A DNA stretch of 64,000 nucleotides from NCBI GenBank assembly GCA_034430115.1, contig DAOUFG010000080.1, forward strand, positions 4,751-68,750. Direction: 5' to 3'. The position numbers were made by a program, and so were the translations under genes. The DNA is from CAIXPS01 sp034430115. Lineage in GTDB: Bacteria; Chloroflexota; Anaerolineae; J036; Brachytrichaceae. The notes below the pieces were generated by a model. The model was not told where the DNA came from and did not search any database. It saw nothing but the letters and a program-made list of their open reading frames with translations. Shown piece by piece: positions 19,036 through 27,784 of this stretch; position 1 is the first letter of the stretch; each line of letters begins with the position of its first letter.

Positions 19036-20520
19036 ATGTTTAAGAAGATACTAGTCGCAAATCGCGGTGAAATCGCTTTGCGCATCCTGCGCGCCTGTCG
19101 TGAACTGGGTATCGATACCGTTGCGGTCTACTCGGATGTGGATCGCAACTCGTTACACGTGCGGCTGGCCGACGAAGCTTACCCAATCGGCGCTGCACCG
19201 GCACGCGACTCGTACCTGCGCATGGATAAGATCCTCGACGTCGCCCGGAAGTCCGGCGCGGATGCTATCCACCCCGGTTATGGTTTCCTGGCCGAGCGCG
19301 AAGACTTCGCCCAGTGTTGCGCGGACGAAAATATCGCCTTTATCGGGCCATCGCCACACGCCATCGCCAAAATGGGCGATAAGGCCGTGGCACGCACCAC
19401 GGTTCAGCGCGCCGGCGTGGCCGTCATCCCCGGCACCGAAGGCGAAGCGAACCTATCGGATGAGGAATTGCTCAACGTCGCGCCGAAGATCGGCTTCCCC
19501 TTGCTCATCAAAGCCAGCGCCGGTGGCGGCGGCAAAGGCCAACGCGAGGTGCGCAATATTGAGGATATGGCAGCATTGCTGGCAAGCGCCCGGCGCGAAG
19601 CCGAATCGTCGTTCGGCGACGGGGCTGTCTACCTGGAGAGGCTGGTGGAGGGTGCGCGCCACATCGAGTTTCAATTGTTGGGCGACGAATATGGAAACAT
19701 CATCCACCTCGGCGAGCGCGAATGCAGCTTGCAGCGACGCCGCCAGAAGCTGGTGGAAGAGAGCCCTTCCCCGGCGATGAACGAAACCTTGCGCGCCAAA
19801 ATGGGCGAAATGGCCGTGCGCGCCGCGCAGGCGATCAACTACACGAACGCAGGCACCATCGAATACTTGTTAGACCGCCAAAACAACTTCTACTTCATGG
19901 AGATGAACACGCGTCTGCAAGTGGAGCACCCGATCACCGAGCGCGTGACGGGCATCGACATCGTGAAAGAGCAGATCCGCATCGCGCGCGGGCGCAAGCT
20001 ACGCTACAGCCAGGCCGACCTGGCGCAAAGGGGCTGGGCGATCGAGTGCCGCATCAACGCGGAAGACCCCTTCGCGAACTTCATGCCCAGCACCGGTGTC
20101 ATCACGCGCATCAACTTCCCCACCGGCCCAGGCGTACGCGTGGACACGGGCGTGTACGAAGGCTTTGAGGTGACGCCTTTCTACGATTCGATGATCGCCA
20201 AGCTGATTTGCTGGGGTGATTCGCGTGCCGAGGCCGTGCTGCGCATGCGCCGTGCGCTATCGGAATTTCGCATCTTGGGGGTGAAGACCAACATCCCCTT
20301 CCACGTCAAGCTATTAGAAAGCACGCGTTTCCAGGCTGGCTCGTTCGACACACGCTTCGTGGAAGACCGCTTTGCGCTGGAAGAAATGGAGCCGCCCCAT
20401 CCTGATATGGCCGCCATCGCGGCTACCATGGTGGCACATCAGCATGGCCAACAAACGGCCAGCCACATCGACAGAAATGAACGCCGGACGATGCTCCGGT
20501 GGAAATGGAGTGTATGGTGA
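19036..20520 (+). CDS. accC: Biotin carboxylase (acetyl/acyl-CoA carboxylase subunit)
   Basis: ATP-grasp enzyme that carboxylates biotin on a carrier protein. Visible are the N-terminal ILVANRGEIALRILRACRELGI, the ATP-binding GGGGKGQR at about residue 165, the EMNTRLQVEHPITE active-site segment and the C-terminal biotin carboxylase domain. At 494 residues it is longer than AccC of the simple type, but no biotin-carrier domain (MKM motif) is present. The C-terminal 40 residues are unlike the family. accB and carboxyltransferase genes are not adjacent. GGAG lies 9 bases before the ATG. The stop overlaps the next gene's start. Confidence 0.93.
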   Translation: MFKKILVANRGEIALRILRACRELGIDTVAVYSDVDRNSLHVRLADEAYPIGAAPARDSYLRMDKILDVARKSGADAIHPGYGFLAEREDFAQCCADENIAFIGPSPHAIAKMGDKAVARTTVQRAGVAVIPGTEGEANLSDEELLNVAPKIGFPLLIKASAGGGGKGQREVRNIEDMAALLASARREAESSFGDGAVYLERLVEGARHIEFQLLGDEYGNIIHLGERECSLQRRRQKLVEESPSPAMNETLRAKMGEMAVRAAQAINYTNAGTIEYLLDRQNNFYFMEMNTRLQVEHPITERVTGIDIVKEQIRIARGRKLRYSQADLAQRGWAIECRINAEDPFANFMPSTGVITRINFPTGPGVRVDTGVYEGFEVTPFYDSMIAKLICWGDSRAEAVLRMRRALSEFRILGVKTNIPFHVKLLESTRFQAGSFDTRFVEDRFALEEMEPPHPDMAAIAATMVAHQHGQQTASHIDRNERRTMLRWKWSVW

Positions 20521-21782
20521 AGTATTCGCCCCAAAGGCTGGCATGGCTCATCATGCTGGCCTCCATCCTGACCTGCTGTGCACTGGCGGTCGGCGTGCCC
20601 GCCGCGGGAATGTCGTTTATCAATAGTTCCACCTATGTAGCGCCGATTGGCGTGAAATTGCAGGCGGGGCGAACGTTTACGTTTTCACCTCCCGCTACCG
20701 AGGCCGACGCGCGCGTCGTGGACCAATCGGGGCGCACCCTCGAGGAAGGCAGCACGATTGTGGTCGATAGCAGCCTCCCCTCGCAGGCTTTCCTCAGCAT
20801 CAGCGAGGCGGATGGCATCACCGACACGCTGATGACGATGCAACTCTACTCCGGCGCACGCGTAAGAATCGAACGCGCGCGCGTGCCGCGTTTCGACATC
20901 GCCACCGCCCCAATCGAGATCGACATCACCCTCCTGGACGGGCGGGTGCAGATCCAGAACACCCAACCGGCGGACAAGCGCCCCCTGCAACTGACGGTGA
21001 CGAGCGACCAGATGACGGCAGTATTGCCGTTGGGCGAATATTCGTTCGAGGTCACAACCGACGAAACCAGCGTGTTTGTGCGCAAGGGCATCGCGCAAAT
21101 TACCTCGGCGAACAAGACCGAAACCTTCAATATCGATGCAAACCAGCGCACCGTCGTGCACAAGGGCGAAAAGATCGTCCCGGGCGCACCACCGCGCGAC
21201 CTGATCCGCGACGGCCATTTTCAGCAGCCCATCGGGCAAGATTGGATTCCCTCATCAGAGGTGTATGTGCCCGGCGACGTCACGGGCACCGTCGAATTAG
21301 TCGGATCGGGCGAGAACACTGCGCTGCTGCTAGACCGACCCGGCCTCGGGTTGAACTGGGGCCGCACGGGCGTAAAACAGATCATCAACGCAAATGTCAG
21401 CGGGCGCAGTTCGTTGCAATTGCAGTTGAACTTCACCATCCTGTTCCAGGAATTGAAAGTCTGCGGCAGCCAGGGCAGCGAATGCCCGCTCATGGTGAGG
21501 ATCAACTACACCACCAAAGACGGGAGCATTGAAGAATGGACGCAGGGGTTCTATGCCGACGGCACCCCTCAGATGCCCGACCTGCCCGACTTCATCGTGC
21601 AGGCGGCTGAACCACACACCAAACATATCGCGGTGCGGCTTGGGAGTGCTGAACCGTACGAGTCTCCTAACTTGATGGACACGTTGCAAGACGTCCAGAA
21701 CATCAACTGGATTCAGCTCTACGCCGAAGGGCACGGCCTGGAAACACAAATCAACTCGGTGCAGTTGCTCGTGCTGGACTAG
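20514..21782 (+). CDS. Exported/membrane-anchored protein with FecR-like region
   Basis: About 422 residues. One N-terminal membrane segment (LAWLIMLASILTCCALAVG) is followed by an extracytoplasmic, beta-rich region. Residues about 60-230 contain the FecR-like pattern, with LTVTSDQMTAVLPLGEYSFEV and FVRKGIAQITSANK. The remaining 200 residues look like a carbohydrate-binding or lectin-type beta sandwich (RDGHFQQPIGQDWIP), which is inference. The ATG at 20514 overlaps the accC stop (ATGGTGA), indicating coupling; in-frame starts at 20499 and 20505 are alternatives. Role unknown. Confidence 0.65.
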   Translation: MVKYSPQRLAWLIMLASILTCCALAVGVPAAGMSFINSSTYVAPIGVKLQAGRTFTFSPPATEADARVVDQSGRTLEEGSTIVVDSSLPSQAFLSISEADGITDTLMTMQLYSGARVRIERARVPRFDIATAPIEIDITLLDGRVQIQNTQPADKRPLQLTVTSDQMTAVLPLGEYSFEVTTDETSVFVRKGIAQITSANKTETFNIDANQRTVVHKGEKIVPGAPPRDLIRDGHFQQPIGQDWIPSSEVYVPGDVTGTVELVGSGENTALLLDRPGLGLNWGRTGVKQIINANVSGRSSLQLQLNFTILFQELKVCGSQGSECPLMVRINYTTKDGSIEEWTQGFYADGTPQMPDLPDFIVQAAEPHTKHIAVRLGSAEPYESPNLMDTLQDVQNINWIQLYAEGHGLETQINSVQLLVLD

Positions 21783-21856
21783 CGCGGTATGCAAGTGACT
21801 AAAGGGACGGCAAGCTGACAATGATCAGCACGAGTTCGCCAAGATTCGCGGGCGGT

Positions 21857-22840
21857 CTACTGGTCGCGCATCAAGTCCACGCCCAGTTCGGGTTGCAGTT
21901 CCAGTTGGCCTTTGTAGAGCGCCAGTTCGCCCTGGGCGATCAGCACATCGTCCACCTGCAACGTCTGCGAGAATGGCACCTCAAACCACGTGTCGAACAT
22001 CGCCAGCGTGAGGGCATTCCCTCGCTCATCTTTCAGATCGAGCAACATGCCGCCATTTACCGGCTGCAACCTATCCACCCGGCCACGCACGCTCACCCAT
22101 TGGCCGGCCATGTTTTTGCTCAGTGCGTCGAAGGGGCGCAGCGCCAGCGACGGTGACGCGCCCGGCTCAATATCCTGGGCGCGGGCTGGCAACACCTCGC
22201 GCTCACCGCGATATTCGCCCACCCCGCCCGTCACGTGCACCCAATCTCCCACTTGTAGAACGGGCAAAGCGCCAAACGTGCCCGGGAGGTCCAGCGGCAA
22301 CAACATCTGCGCCTGCGCGTCACCACTGCGCAGCGTCACGCGCCGCAGCGCGGGGGTGATATCGCGCACCTGACGAACCTGGGCCGTCAGGCTGGCCCGC
22401 GCGCCGATGGGCAAGGCATCCAGCGCCGCAAGTTCGATCGACATCGGTTCGGCTGGCACAATCTCCAGCCCTTCGGGTGCTTGCAGCGTGAGCGTAGCAT
22501 CATCGTCTCGCACGCGCAAGGAGCCTTCCACGGCCACCCGGTCTCCTGGCATAGGAAGGCGCCCTTGCGCCAACAATGCGTTTACGGTGGCCCGATAGGC
22601 CAATACGCGCATCTGGCCGGTGTCGTCCTGAATGGTGAACGAAAGATAATCGCCGGCGGAGGAAAGAGAGGGATAACCGGGGATCACCCCGGCGATGCGC
22701 ACGTAGGCGAAATTCATCGCCGGAGTGATCGAAGAGATTTCGATCAATGGTCGCGCGGTTGACCGCACGGCGACCAGGAGCGCCAATACACCTGCAATGG
22801 CAAGCGCCAGGACGAGCCCCTTCAGAATACGCATTTGCAA
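21857..22840 (-). CDS. Membrane-anchored protein with OB-fold domains
   Basis: 327 residues with an N-terminal anchor (GLVLALAIAGVLALLVAV). At least two and probably three OB-fold-like units follow, recognisable by YVRIAGVIPGYP...YLSFTIQDDTGQMRVLAYRA, SLTAQVRQVRDITPALRRVTLRSGD and VSVRGRVDRLQPVNGGMLLDLKDERGN. OB folds of this nucleic-acid-binding (tRNA_anti) type on the outer side of the membrane are seen in exported nucleases and competence-type proteins, but no nuclease motif is present. It lies directly downstream of the Trm112-like gene on the same strand. Confidence 0.65.
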   Translation of the reverse strand: MQMRILKGLVLALAIAGVLALLVAVRSTARPLIEISSITPAMNFAYVRIAGVIPGYPSLSSAGDYLSFTIQDDTGQMRVLAYRATVNALLAQGRLPMPGDRVAVEGSLRVRDDDATLTLQAPEGLEIVPAEPMSIELAALDALPIGARASLTAQVRQVRDITPALRRVTLRSGDAQAQMLLPLDLPGTFGALPVLQVGDWVHVTGGVGEYRGEREVLPARAQDIEPGASPSLALRPFDALSKNMAGQWVSVRGRVDRLQPVNGGMLLDLKDERGNALTLAMFDTWFEVPFSQTLQVDDVLIAQGELALYKGQLELQPELGVDLMRDQ

Positions 22841-22887
22841 GCCCCGACCCCCAAGCGGGTGCTGCTGCGTCTACGACGTAACGCGAC

Positions 22888-23133
22888 CTACTCTTCGGGC
22901 GGTGGGACGGGCAAATCTTCCACTTTCGTGTTGATCCATTTCTCACCTTCCTGGATCAACATGATTGGAATGCCATCGCGGATGGGATATTTGCGGCCAC
23001 ACTCCGGCTGTACCAGCCAGGTATCCTTCACCAGCGTCAGCTTGCCGGGGTCTTCGCCGGGCTGACGCGTAGCGCCGGAAACACAATGCGGGCAGCGCAA
23101 GATTTCAAGTAGCTCTGGGCTGATCGTTGCCAT
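22888..23133 (-). CDS. Trm112-like zinc-ribbon protein
   Basis: 81 residues beginning MATISPELLEILRCPHC, with VQPECGRKYPIRDGIPIMLI: the Trm112/YcaR pattern of a small zinc-ribbon protein. One of the usual four Cys appears to be missing in the C-terminal half (one Cys in PECGRKYPI). In other organisms such proteins activate methyltransferases. I start at the ATG at 23133, preceded by GGAG; an upstream in-frame extension to 23214 lacks family similarity. Confidence 0.8.
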   Translation of the reverse strand: MATISPELLEILRCPHCVSGATRQPGEDPGKLTLVKDTWLVQPECGRKYPIRDGIPIMLIQEGEKWINTKVEDLPVPPPEE

Positions 23134-23261
23134 TAGCTGATTACTCCGTAACTTTAGTTTTGTTGATTGTAGATGAAACATCGACGGACGGCATGGCAAA
23201 TCATGCGCACACATCCTCCGTCATCCACCCAGCACCAATGATACGACGGTTAAAAGAAGAA

Positions 23262-23357
23262 TGTCATTTCGAGCGAAGCGAGAAATCTTGGCATCACGCT
23301 TTGGCATGGCGCATCAAGGCTCAAGATTCCTCCTCGCTGCCGCTCGTCGGAATGACA
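23262..23357. repeat. Palindromic REP/MITE-like element (TGTCATTTCGAGCGAAGCGA type)
   Basis: The left end TGTCATTTCGAGCGAAGCGA and right end CGGAATGACA are inverted repeats, with AAATCTT/AAGATT as an inner inverted pair and about 45 bases between. It ends four bases from the mfd stop. This type of palindrome is widely scattered in environmental bacterial genomes. It probably folds in the mfd 3' region of the transcript. Confidence 0.7.
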
Positions 23358-23361
23358 GGGG

Positions 23362-26300
23362 TTACGCCACCGCCACGCGCATGTTGGCGAGTTCTTCCAT
23401 CACCTTCATCAGGCGCTGCTTCCACACTTCGGGCGGGCCGCTGCGCAGGAACGTCACCTGCCGCCGACCGATGAGCGCATCCTCGCCCAACAGGCGCACC
23501 AACGCATTGCGGTCAAGCTGCTCGATGGCGTCGGCATGGATGGCGAAGCGGTTGCCATCGGTCGTCACCGATTGTGCGCCCAGCCGCATGGCGTGCAGTT
23601 TCAGGCGCGCCTGGTAGGTCAGGTTCAGCGCCGGCTGCGGCAACTTGCCAAAGCGGTCGGTCAGTTCGTCTTCGAACTGGCGGATGTTTTCCTCGCTATC
23701 CAGGCTGGCGACACGCCGGTACATCTGCAAGCGCAACGGCTGGTCGCCGATGTAATCCTGCGGCAGGCCGATGGTGAGCGGCAAATCAATCGTCACCGGG
23801 GTCGGCTCCGGCTCGGGCAGCGCTGTGCCGTCGCGCACGGCACGCATGATACTCACCTCACGCGCCAGGAGCCGCGTGTACAGGTCCAGCCCAACGCTGG
23901 CTACCTGACCGCTCTGGCGCGGGCCCAGAATATCCCCGGCACCGCGCAGTTCCAGGTCGCGCATGGCGATCAGGTACCCGGCGCCGATGCCGGCCACCTC
24001 GCGCAACGTCTCCAGGCGCTCACGCGCTTCAGGCGTCATGGTGGTGCGGCGGTCGTAGAGGAAGTAGGCATATGCCTGTGTGGTGGAACGCCCCACCCGC
24101 CCGCGCAACTGGTAGAGGTCCGCCAGGCCGAAGTGGTCGGCACGGTCCACGATGATGGTATTGGCGTTGGAGATGTCCAACCCACTTTCCACGATGTTGG
24201 TGGAAAGCAGAATATCCGTGCGCCCTTCGGCAAAGTCCGTCATGATGCGCGCGAGCTGGCGCTCTTGCATCTGCCCGTGCGCCACGCTCAACGTGGCATC
24301 GGGCACCAACCGGCGCAGTTTCTGCTCCAACAGGTGAATCGTGCTCACACGGTTGTGCACGAAGAACACCTGGCCCTCACGATCCAGCTCACGTTGGATG
24401 GCCTGTTTGATCACCATATCGTCGAACGGGCCGACGTAGCTGATGATCGGCAAACGCTCGGCAGGAGGCGTTTCGATGCGGCTCACATCACGGATGCCGC
24501 TCAGGCCAAAGTAGAGCGTGCGGGGGATGGGCGTCGCGGTGAGCGTGAGCACATGGACGTTGGTGCGCATTTGCTTCAGCCGCTCCTTGGCCGTGACGCC
24601 AAAGCGCTGCTCTTCGTCGATAATAAGCAGCCCCAGGTTCGCAAATTCCACGCTCTTGGCAACCAACGCGTGCGTGCCGATCACAATATCGACGGTACCA
24701 TCTTTCAATCCTTCCAGCACCCGGCGCTTCTCGGCCGGCGTGCGGAAACGCGATAGCACTTCGATGTGAATCGGATAGGGCGCCAGGCGCTTGGTGAAGG
24801 TAGCCCCATGCTGTTGAGCCAGCACGGTGGTGGGCACCAGCACCGCCACCTGGTAGCCATCTTGCACCGACTTAAACGCAGCGCGCAGGGCCACTTCGGT
24901 CTTGCCAAAGCCCACGTCGCCGCAGATCAGCCGATCCATCGGCTTGGCGCGTTCCAGGTCGTGTTTCACGTCTTCCACTGCGCGCAACTGGTCGTCCGTC
25001 TCCACGTAGGGGAAGCTGGCTTCCAACTCGGCCTGCCAGGAGGAATCTTTGCTCATCGCAACGCCCTGGGCCATCTCCCGCTCGGCATATAGCTTCAGCA
25101 TGTCGCGCGCCACTTCCGCCGCGGCCCCACGCGCCTTCTGCTTGGTCGCAGTCCAGTCGGGCGTGCCCAGTTTATTCAATTGCGGGCGCGATTCGTCGCT
25201 GCCGACATAGCGCGACACACGATCGAGCTGGTGCAGCGGCACATACAGCCGGTCGGCATCTTGATATTCCAGCAGCAGATATTCGCGTTCGCCTTCCACG
25301 GGCTCGTAGGGTGTGCCGGTATTCACCGTCAGGCGCACCAGGCCACGGAAGATGCCGATGCCGTAATCTTCGTGCACCACCACGTCGCCGGGTTGCCAGT
25401 CGGCAAAGGCACGCTCTGGGGCAGCCCGGCGCGCGCGGCCATATTGCCACGGTTCGGGCCGCACATAGCCGAATATCTCGGCATCGGTGATGAGGATGAG
25501 GTTGGAGATTGAGGGTTCGGGATCAGAGATTTGAGATTGCCGACTCCCATCGCCCGTCGTCAATTGCTCGTCTGTCAGCGTTCCCGAAATGCTATTCTCT
25601 AATCTCGATTCTCCAATCTCTCTAAAGACAAACCCTTCCGGCAACGCCCCGGTGACGAACGACAGAGCCCCTTGCGGCGGCTCATCCAGCGCGATTTGCG
25701 AAGCAATCGCCGAATTGTGCTCGGACCACATCTCCGCCAGGCGAGCCGACTGGCGTGAGACGACCACCGTCGCCAGGTTGCCCTGGGCCGCGTCCGACAC
25801 ATTCCCGCGCAGGTAATCCATCACCGGCGAAAGCTGGCCGGCGAAGTGTGGCGGCGTGCTGAAATGATCGGCAAATGGATGGCGCGAAAGCGCCGGTGCG
25901 CCGGAAGCCTGCCCCAACACCAGCACGCTCGCCTGGCGCTGAAGGCCCTGCGCCATCACCTCCCACTCGACAAAAGGCACACCCTCATCAACTGCACTCA
26001 ATGGTGTGGCCGGCTGCTCACCCTCTTCGGTTGGGATGATCGTCTCGCGTTCGCGCTCGGCCTTCTTCTCCAGCGCCAGCCAGCCGTCGTGCAGTTCGTC
26101 TTCGTCGTCGATCACCAGCAGCATGTTATCGCCCAGGTAATCGAGCAGCGTCGCCATCGGGGCATCCGCCGGGCGCATGCTCTCCAGCGGAGTGAGCACC
26201 AGGCGATCCAACAGTTCGCCGCTCCGCTGCGTGCCCGGGTCGAACTGGCGGATGGATTCGATCTGGTTGCCAAACAATTCGATGCGCGCAGGCAGCGCAT

Positions 26301-26910
26301 GCGCCGGCGACCAGACGTCGATGATGCCACCGCGCCGGCTGAATGCGCCGATGCGTTCCACCACGCTCTCGTTCTCATAGCCCAGGTTCACCCAATGTGC
26401 CAGGCTGGGTTCCAGGGCCATCGTCTGATCGCGTCGCAGCACGCGCATTGCAGCCTTGAATTGTGCCGGCGGCAACGTGGGGTGCATTAGCGAGCGCGGG
26501 CTGACCACGATGATGGGAGCATCCTCTGGCTTATATTCGCGTGCGTTCAGGCTGGCCAGCACCATGCTGCGTTGCACGGTGACGTCCAACACCGGCGCAA
26601 CCGTGTCGTAAAACGCCGTATTCGGCTCGGTGAAGCGCTGGACATAGGATGGGAGGCTGGTTTGCTCCGCCCCGGTCAACGCGATCGACCGGAGCGCATC
26701 CGTGGCATTGCGCGAAAGCTCCACCGACGAAGTCAGGTATACGATTGGCCAGCGCAGTTCATGATGCAGTGCGGCGATCAACGCCGGGCGTGCTGCGCGT
26801 AATAACCCCAGGCCACGCCCTCGTTCGAGCGCGTGTCTGCGCGTTGCATCGGCCAGGCTTTGGAAGTCGGGTATGCGTAGAATGGGAGCGATGATGCCGA
26901 AGAGAGACAT
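23362..26910 (-). CDS. mfd: Transcription-repair coupling factor
   Basis: DNA translocase that removes stalled RNA polymerase and recruits UvrA. Visible are the N-terminal UvrB-homology region, the RNA-polymerase-interacting domain (WQPGDVVVHEDYGIGIFRGLVRL), helicase motif I CGDVGFGKTEVALRAAF (about residues 662-678), the DEEQRFGV box, LTATPIPRTLYF and the C-terminal TRCF domain. Residues about 430-470, just before LILITDAEIFGYV, are not Mfd-like and are encoded by an in-frame heptanucleotide-repeat element. The ATG at 26910 is preferred to a TTG at 26919. It is upstream of the Trm112-like gene and divergent from rsmI. Confidence 0.96.
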   Translation of the reverse strand: MSLFGIIAPILRIPDFQSLADATRRHALERGRGLGLLRAARPALIAALHHELRWPIVYLTSSVELSRNATDALRSIALTGAEQTSLPSYVQRFTEPNTAFYDTVAPVLDVTVQRSMVLASLNAREYKPEDAPIIVVSPRSLMHPTLPPAQFKAAMRVLRRDQTMALEPSLAHWVNLGYENESVVERIGAFSRRGGIIDVWSPAHALPARIELFGNQIESIRQFDPGTQRSGELLDRLVLTPLESMRPADAPMATLLDYLGDNMLLVIDDEDELHDGWLALEKKAERERETIIPTEEGEQPATPLSAVDEGVPFVEWEVMAQGLQRQASVLVLGQASGAPALSRHPFADHFSTPPHFAGQLSPVMDYLRGNVSDAAQGNLATVVVSRQSARLAEMWSEHNSAIASQIALDEPPQGALSFVTGALPEGFVFREIGESRLENSISGTLTDEQLTTGDGSRQSQISDPEPSISNLILITDAEIFGYVRPEPWQYGRARRAAPERAFADWQPGDVVVHEDYGIGIFRGLVRLTVNTGTPYEPVEGEREYLLLEYQDADRLYVPLHQLDRVSRYVGSDESRPQLNKLGTPDWTATKQKARGAAAEVARDMLKLYAEREMAQGVAMSKDSSWQAELEASFPYVETDDQLRAVEDVKHDLERAKPMDRLICGDVGFGKTEVALRAAFKSVQDGYQVAVLVPTTVLAQQHGATFTKRLAPYPIHIEVLSRFRTPAEKRRVLEGLKDGTVDIVIGTHALVAKSVEFANLGLLIIDEEQRFGVTAKERLKQMRTNVHVLTLTATPIPRTLYFGLSGIRDVSRIETPPAERLPIISYVGPFDDMVIKQAIQRELDREGQVFFVHNRVSTIHLLEQKLRRLVPDATLSVAHGQMQERQLARIMTDFAEGRTDILLSTNIVESGLDISNANTIIVDRADHFGLADLYQLRGRVGRSTTQAYAYFLYDRRTTMTPEARERLETLREVAGIGAGYLIAMRDLELRGAGDILGPRQSGQVASVGLDLYTRLLAREVSIMRAVRDGTALPEPEPTPVTIDLPLTIGLPQDYIGDQPLRLQMYRRVASLDSEENIRQFEDELTDRFGKLPQPALNLTYQARLKLHAMRLGAQSVTTDGNRFAIHADAIEQLDRNALVRLLGEDALIGRRQVTFLRSGPPEVWKQRLMKVMEELANMRVAVA
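25501..25623. repeat. Heptanucleotide-repeat element inserted in frame in mfd
   Basis: The left arm (25501-25540) carries GGAGATT- and GAGATTT-type units. The right arm (25592-25623) carries the inverted forms ATTCTCT, AATCTCG, ATTCTCC and AATCTCT. The mfd reading frame is uninterrupted across it. Confidence 0.78.
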
Positions 26911-26973
26911 AGCCAGCAAATTTTAAACCAGTTCGTCGATTCTTGACGAGTAACCGCGCTCTTCGAGGAGATA

Positions 26974-27017
26974 CCACAAAGTCACAAAAACACAAAGTAC
27001 ACGAAGTACACGAAGTA
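26974..27017. repeat. 9-base periodic repeat between mfd and rsmI
   Basis: Consecutive units CACAAAGTA, CACGAAGTA, CACGAAGTA, preceded by degenerate copies (CACAAAGTCACAAAAA). It occupies the divergent promoter region of mfd and rsmI. Confidence 0.6.
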
Positions 27018-27044
27018 ATATTGTGTCTGAAGTAGTATCCAACT

Positions 27045-27773
27045 ATGACCCTTTACCTTGTAGCAACACCGATCGGCAACCTGGGCGATATCACCCTGCG
27101 CGCGCTGGAAACCCTGCGCAACGTGGACGTCGTCGCCAGCGAAGACACGCGCAAAACGGGGCTGTTGCTGAAACATTTCGACATTCAGAAGCCGCAGCTC
27201 TCATTCCACGAACACAACGAGCAACGCGCCGGCCAGAAGATCCTCTCGCTCCTGGAACAGGGCCAGTCGGTGGCCGTGGTCACTGACGCGGGCACGCCGG
27301 GCGTTTCGGACCCCGGCTTCACCGTGGTGAGGCAAGCCATCGAAGCCGGCATCGCGGTGACGATGATCCCCGGCCCCAGCGCGGTCATCATGGCCCTGGT
27401 GCTCTCCGGGTTGCCGGTGCACTCGTTCACCTTTCGCGGCTTCCCGCCCCGCAAAAGCGGCGCGCGCCGCCGTTTCCTGGCCGTGGACCAGGACATGCCC
27501 CACACGTTGATCTATTACGAAAGTCCCTACCGGCTGGAAGGGTTGCTGGAAGACGCGCTGGCCGTCTTTGGCGACCGGCCGGCCGCGTTGGCCAACGACC
27601 TGACCAAACTCTTCGAAGCCGTCCAGCGCGGGAGCTTGTCGGAGCTATTGGCCGCGGTCAAATCCAAAGAGCCTAAGGGGGAATACACCGTCGTCATCGC
27701 CGGGGCGCCTGACGCGCGTCGCAAGGGGCACGCTGAAGATGACGAGGCGTTCGCGCCGGAGAGCGACGAATAG
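27045..27773 (+). CDS. rsmI: 16S rRNA (cytidine-1402-2'-O)-methyltransferase
   Basis: SAM-dependent enzyme that methylates C1402 in the ribosomal P site. N-terminal YLVATPIGNLGDITLRALETL, SEDTRKTGLLLKHF and VTDAGTPGVSDPG are diagnostic of the tetrapyrrole-methylase-fold RsmI family; DLTKLFEAVQRG is its variant of the E-L-T-K box. At 242 residues it lacks the C-terminal helical domain found in longer homologues. The tgt-like gene starts 11 bases downstream, then the fmrO-like gene, giving an RNA-modification run. Confidence 0.95.
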   Translation: MTLYLVATPIGNLGDITLRALETLRNVDVVASEDTRKTGLLLKHFDIQKPQLSFHEHNEQRAGQKILSLLEQGQSVAVVTDAGTPGVSDPGFTVVRQAIEAGIAVTMIPGPSAVIMALVLSGLPVHSFTFRGFPPRKSGARRRFLAVDQDMPHTLIYYESPYRLEGLLEDALAVFGDRPAALANDLTKLFEAVQRGSLSELLAAVKSKEPKGEYTVVIAGAPDARRKGHAEDDEAFAPESDE

Positions 27774-27784
27774 AGGATTAGCTC

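Noticed and set aside
26974..27017. CRISPR-like array
   Set aside because: The units are 9 bases long and contiguous, without spacers, and no cas genes are present. The other periodic repeats fail the same test.
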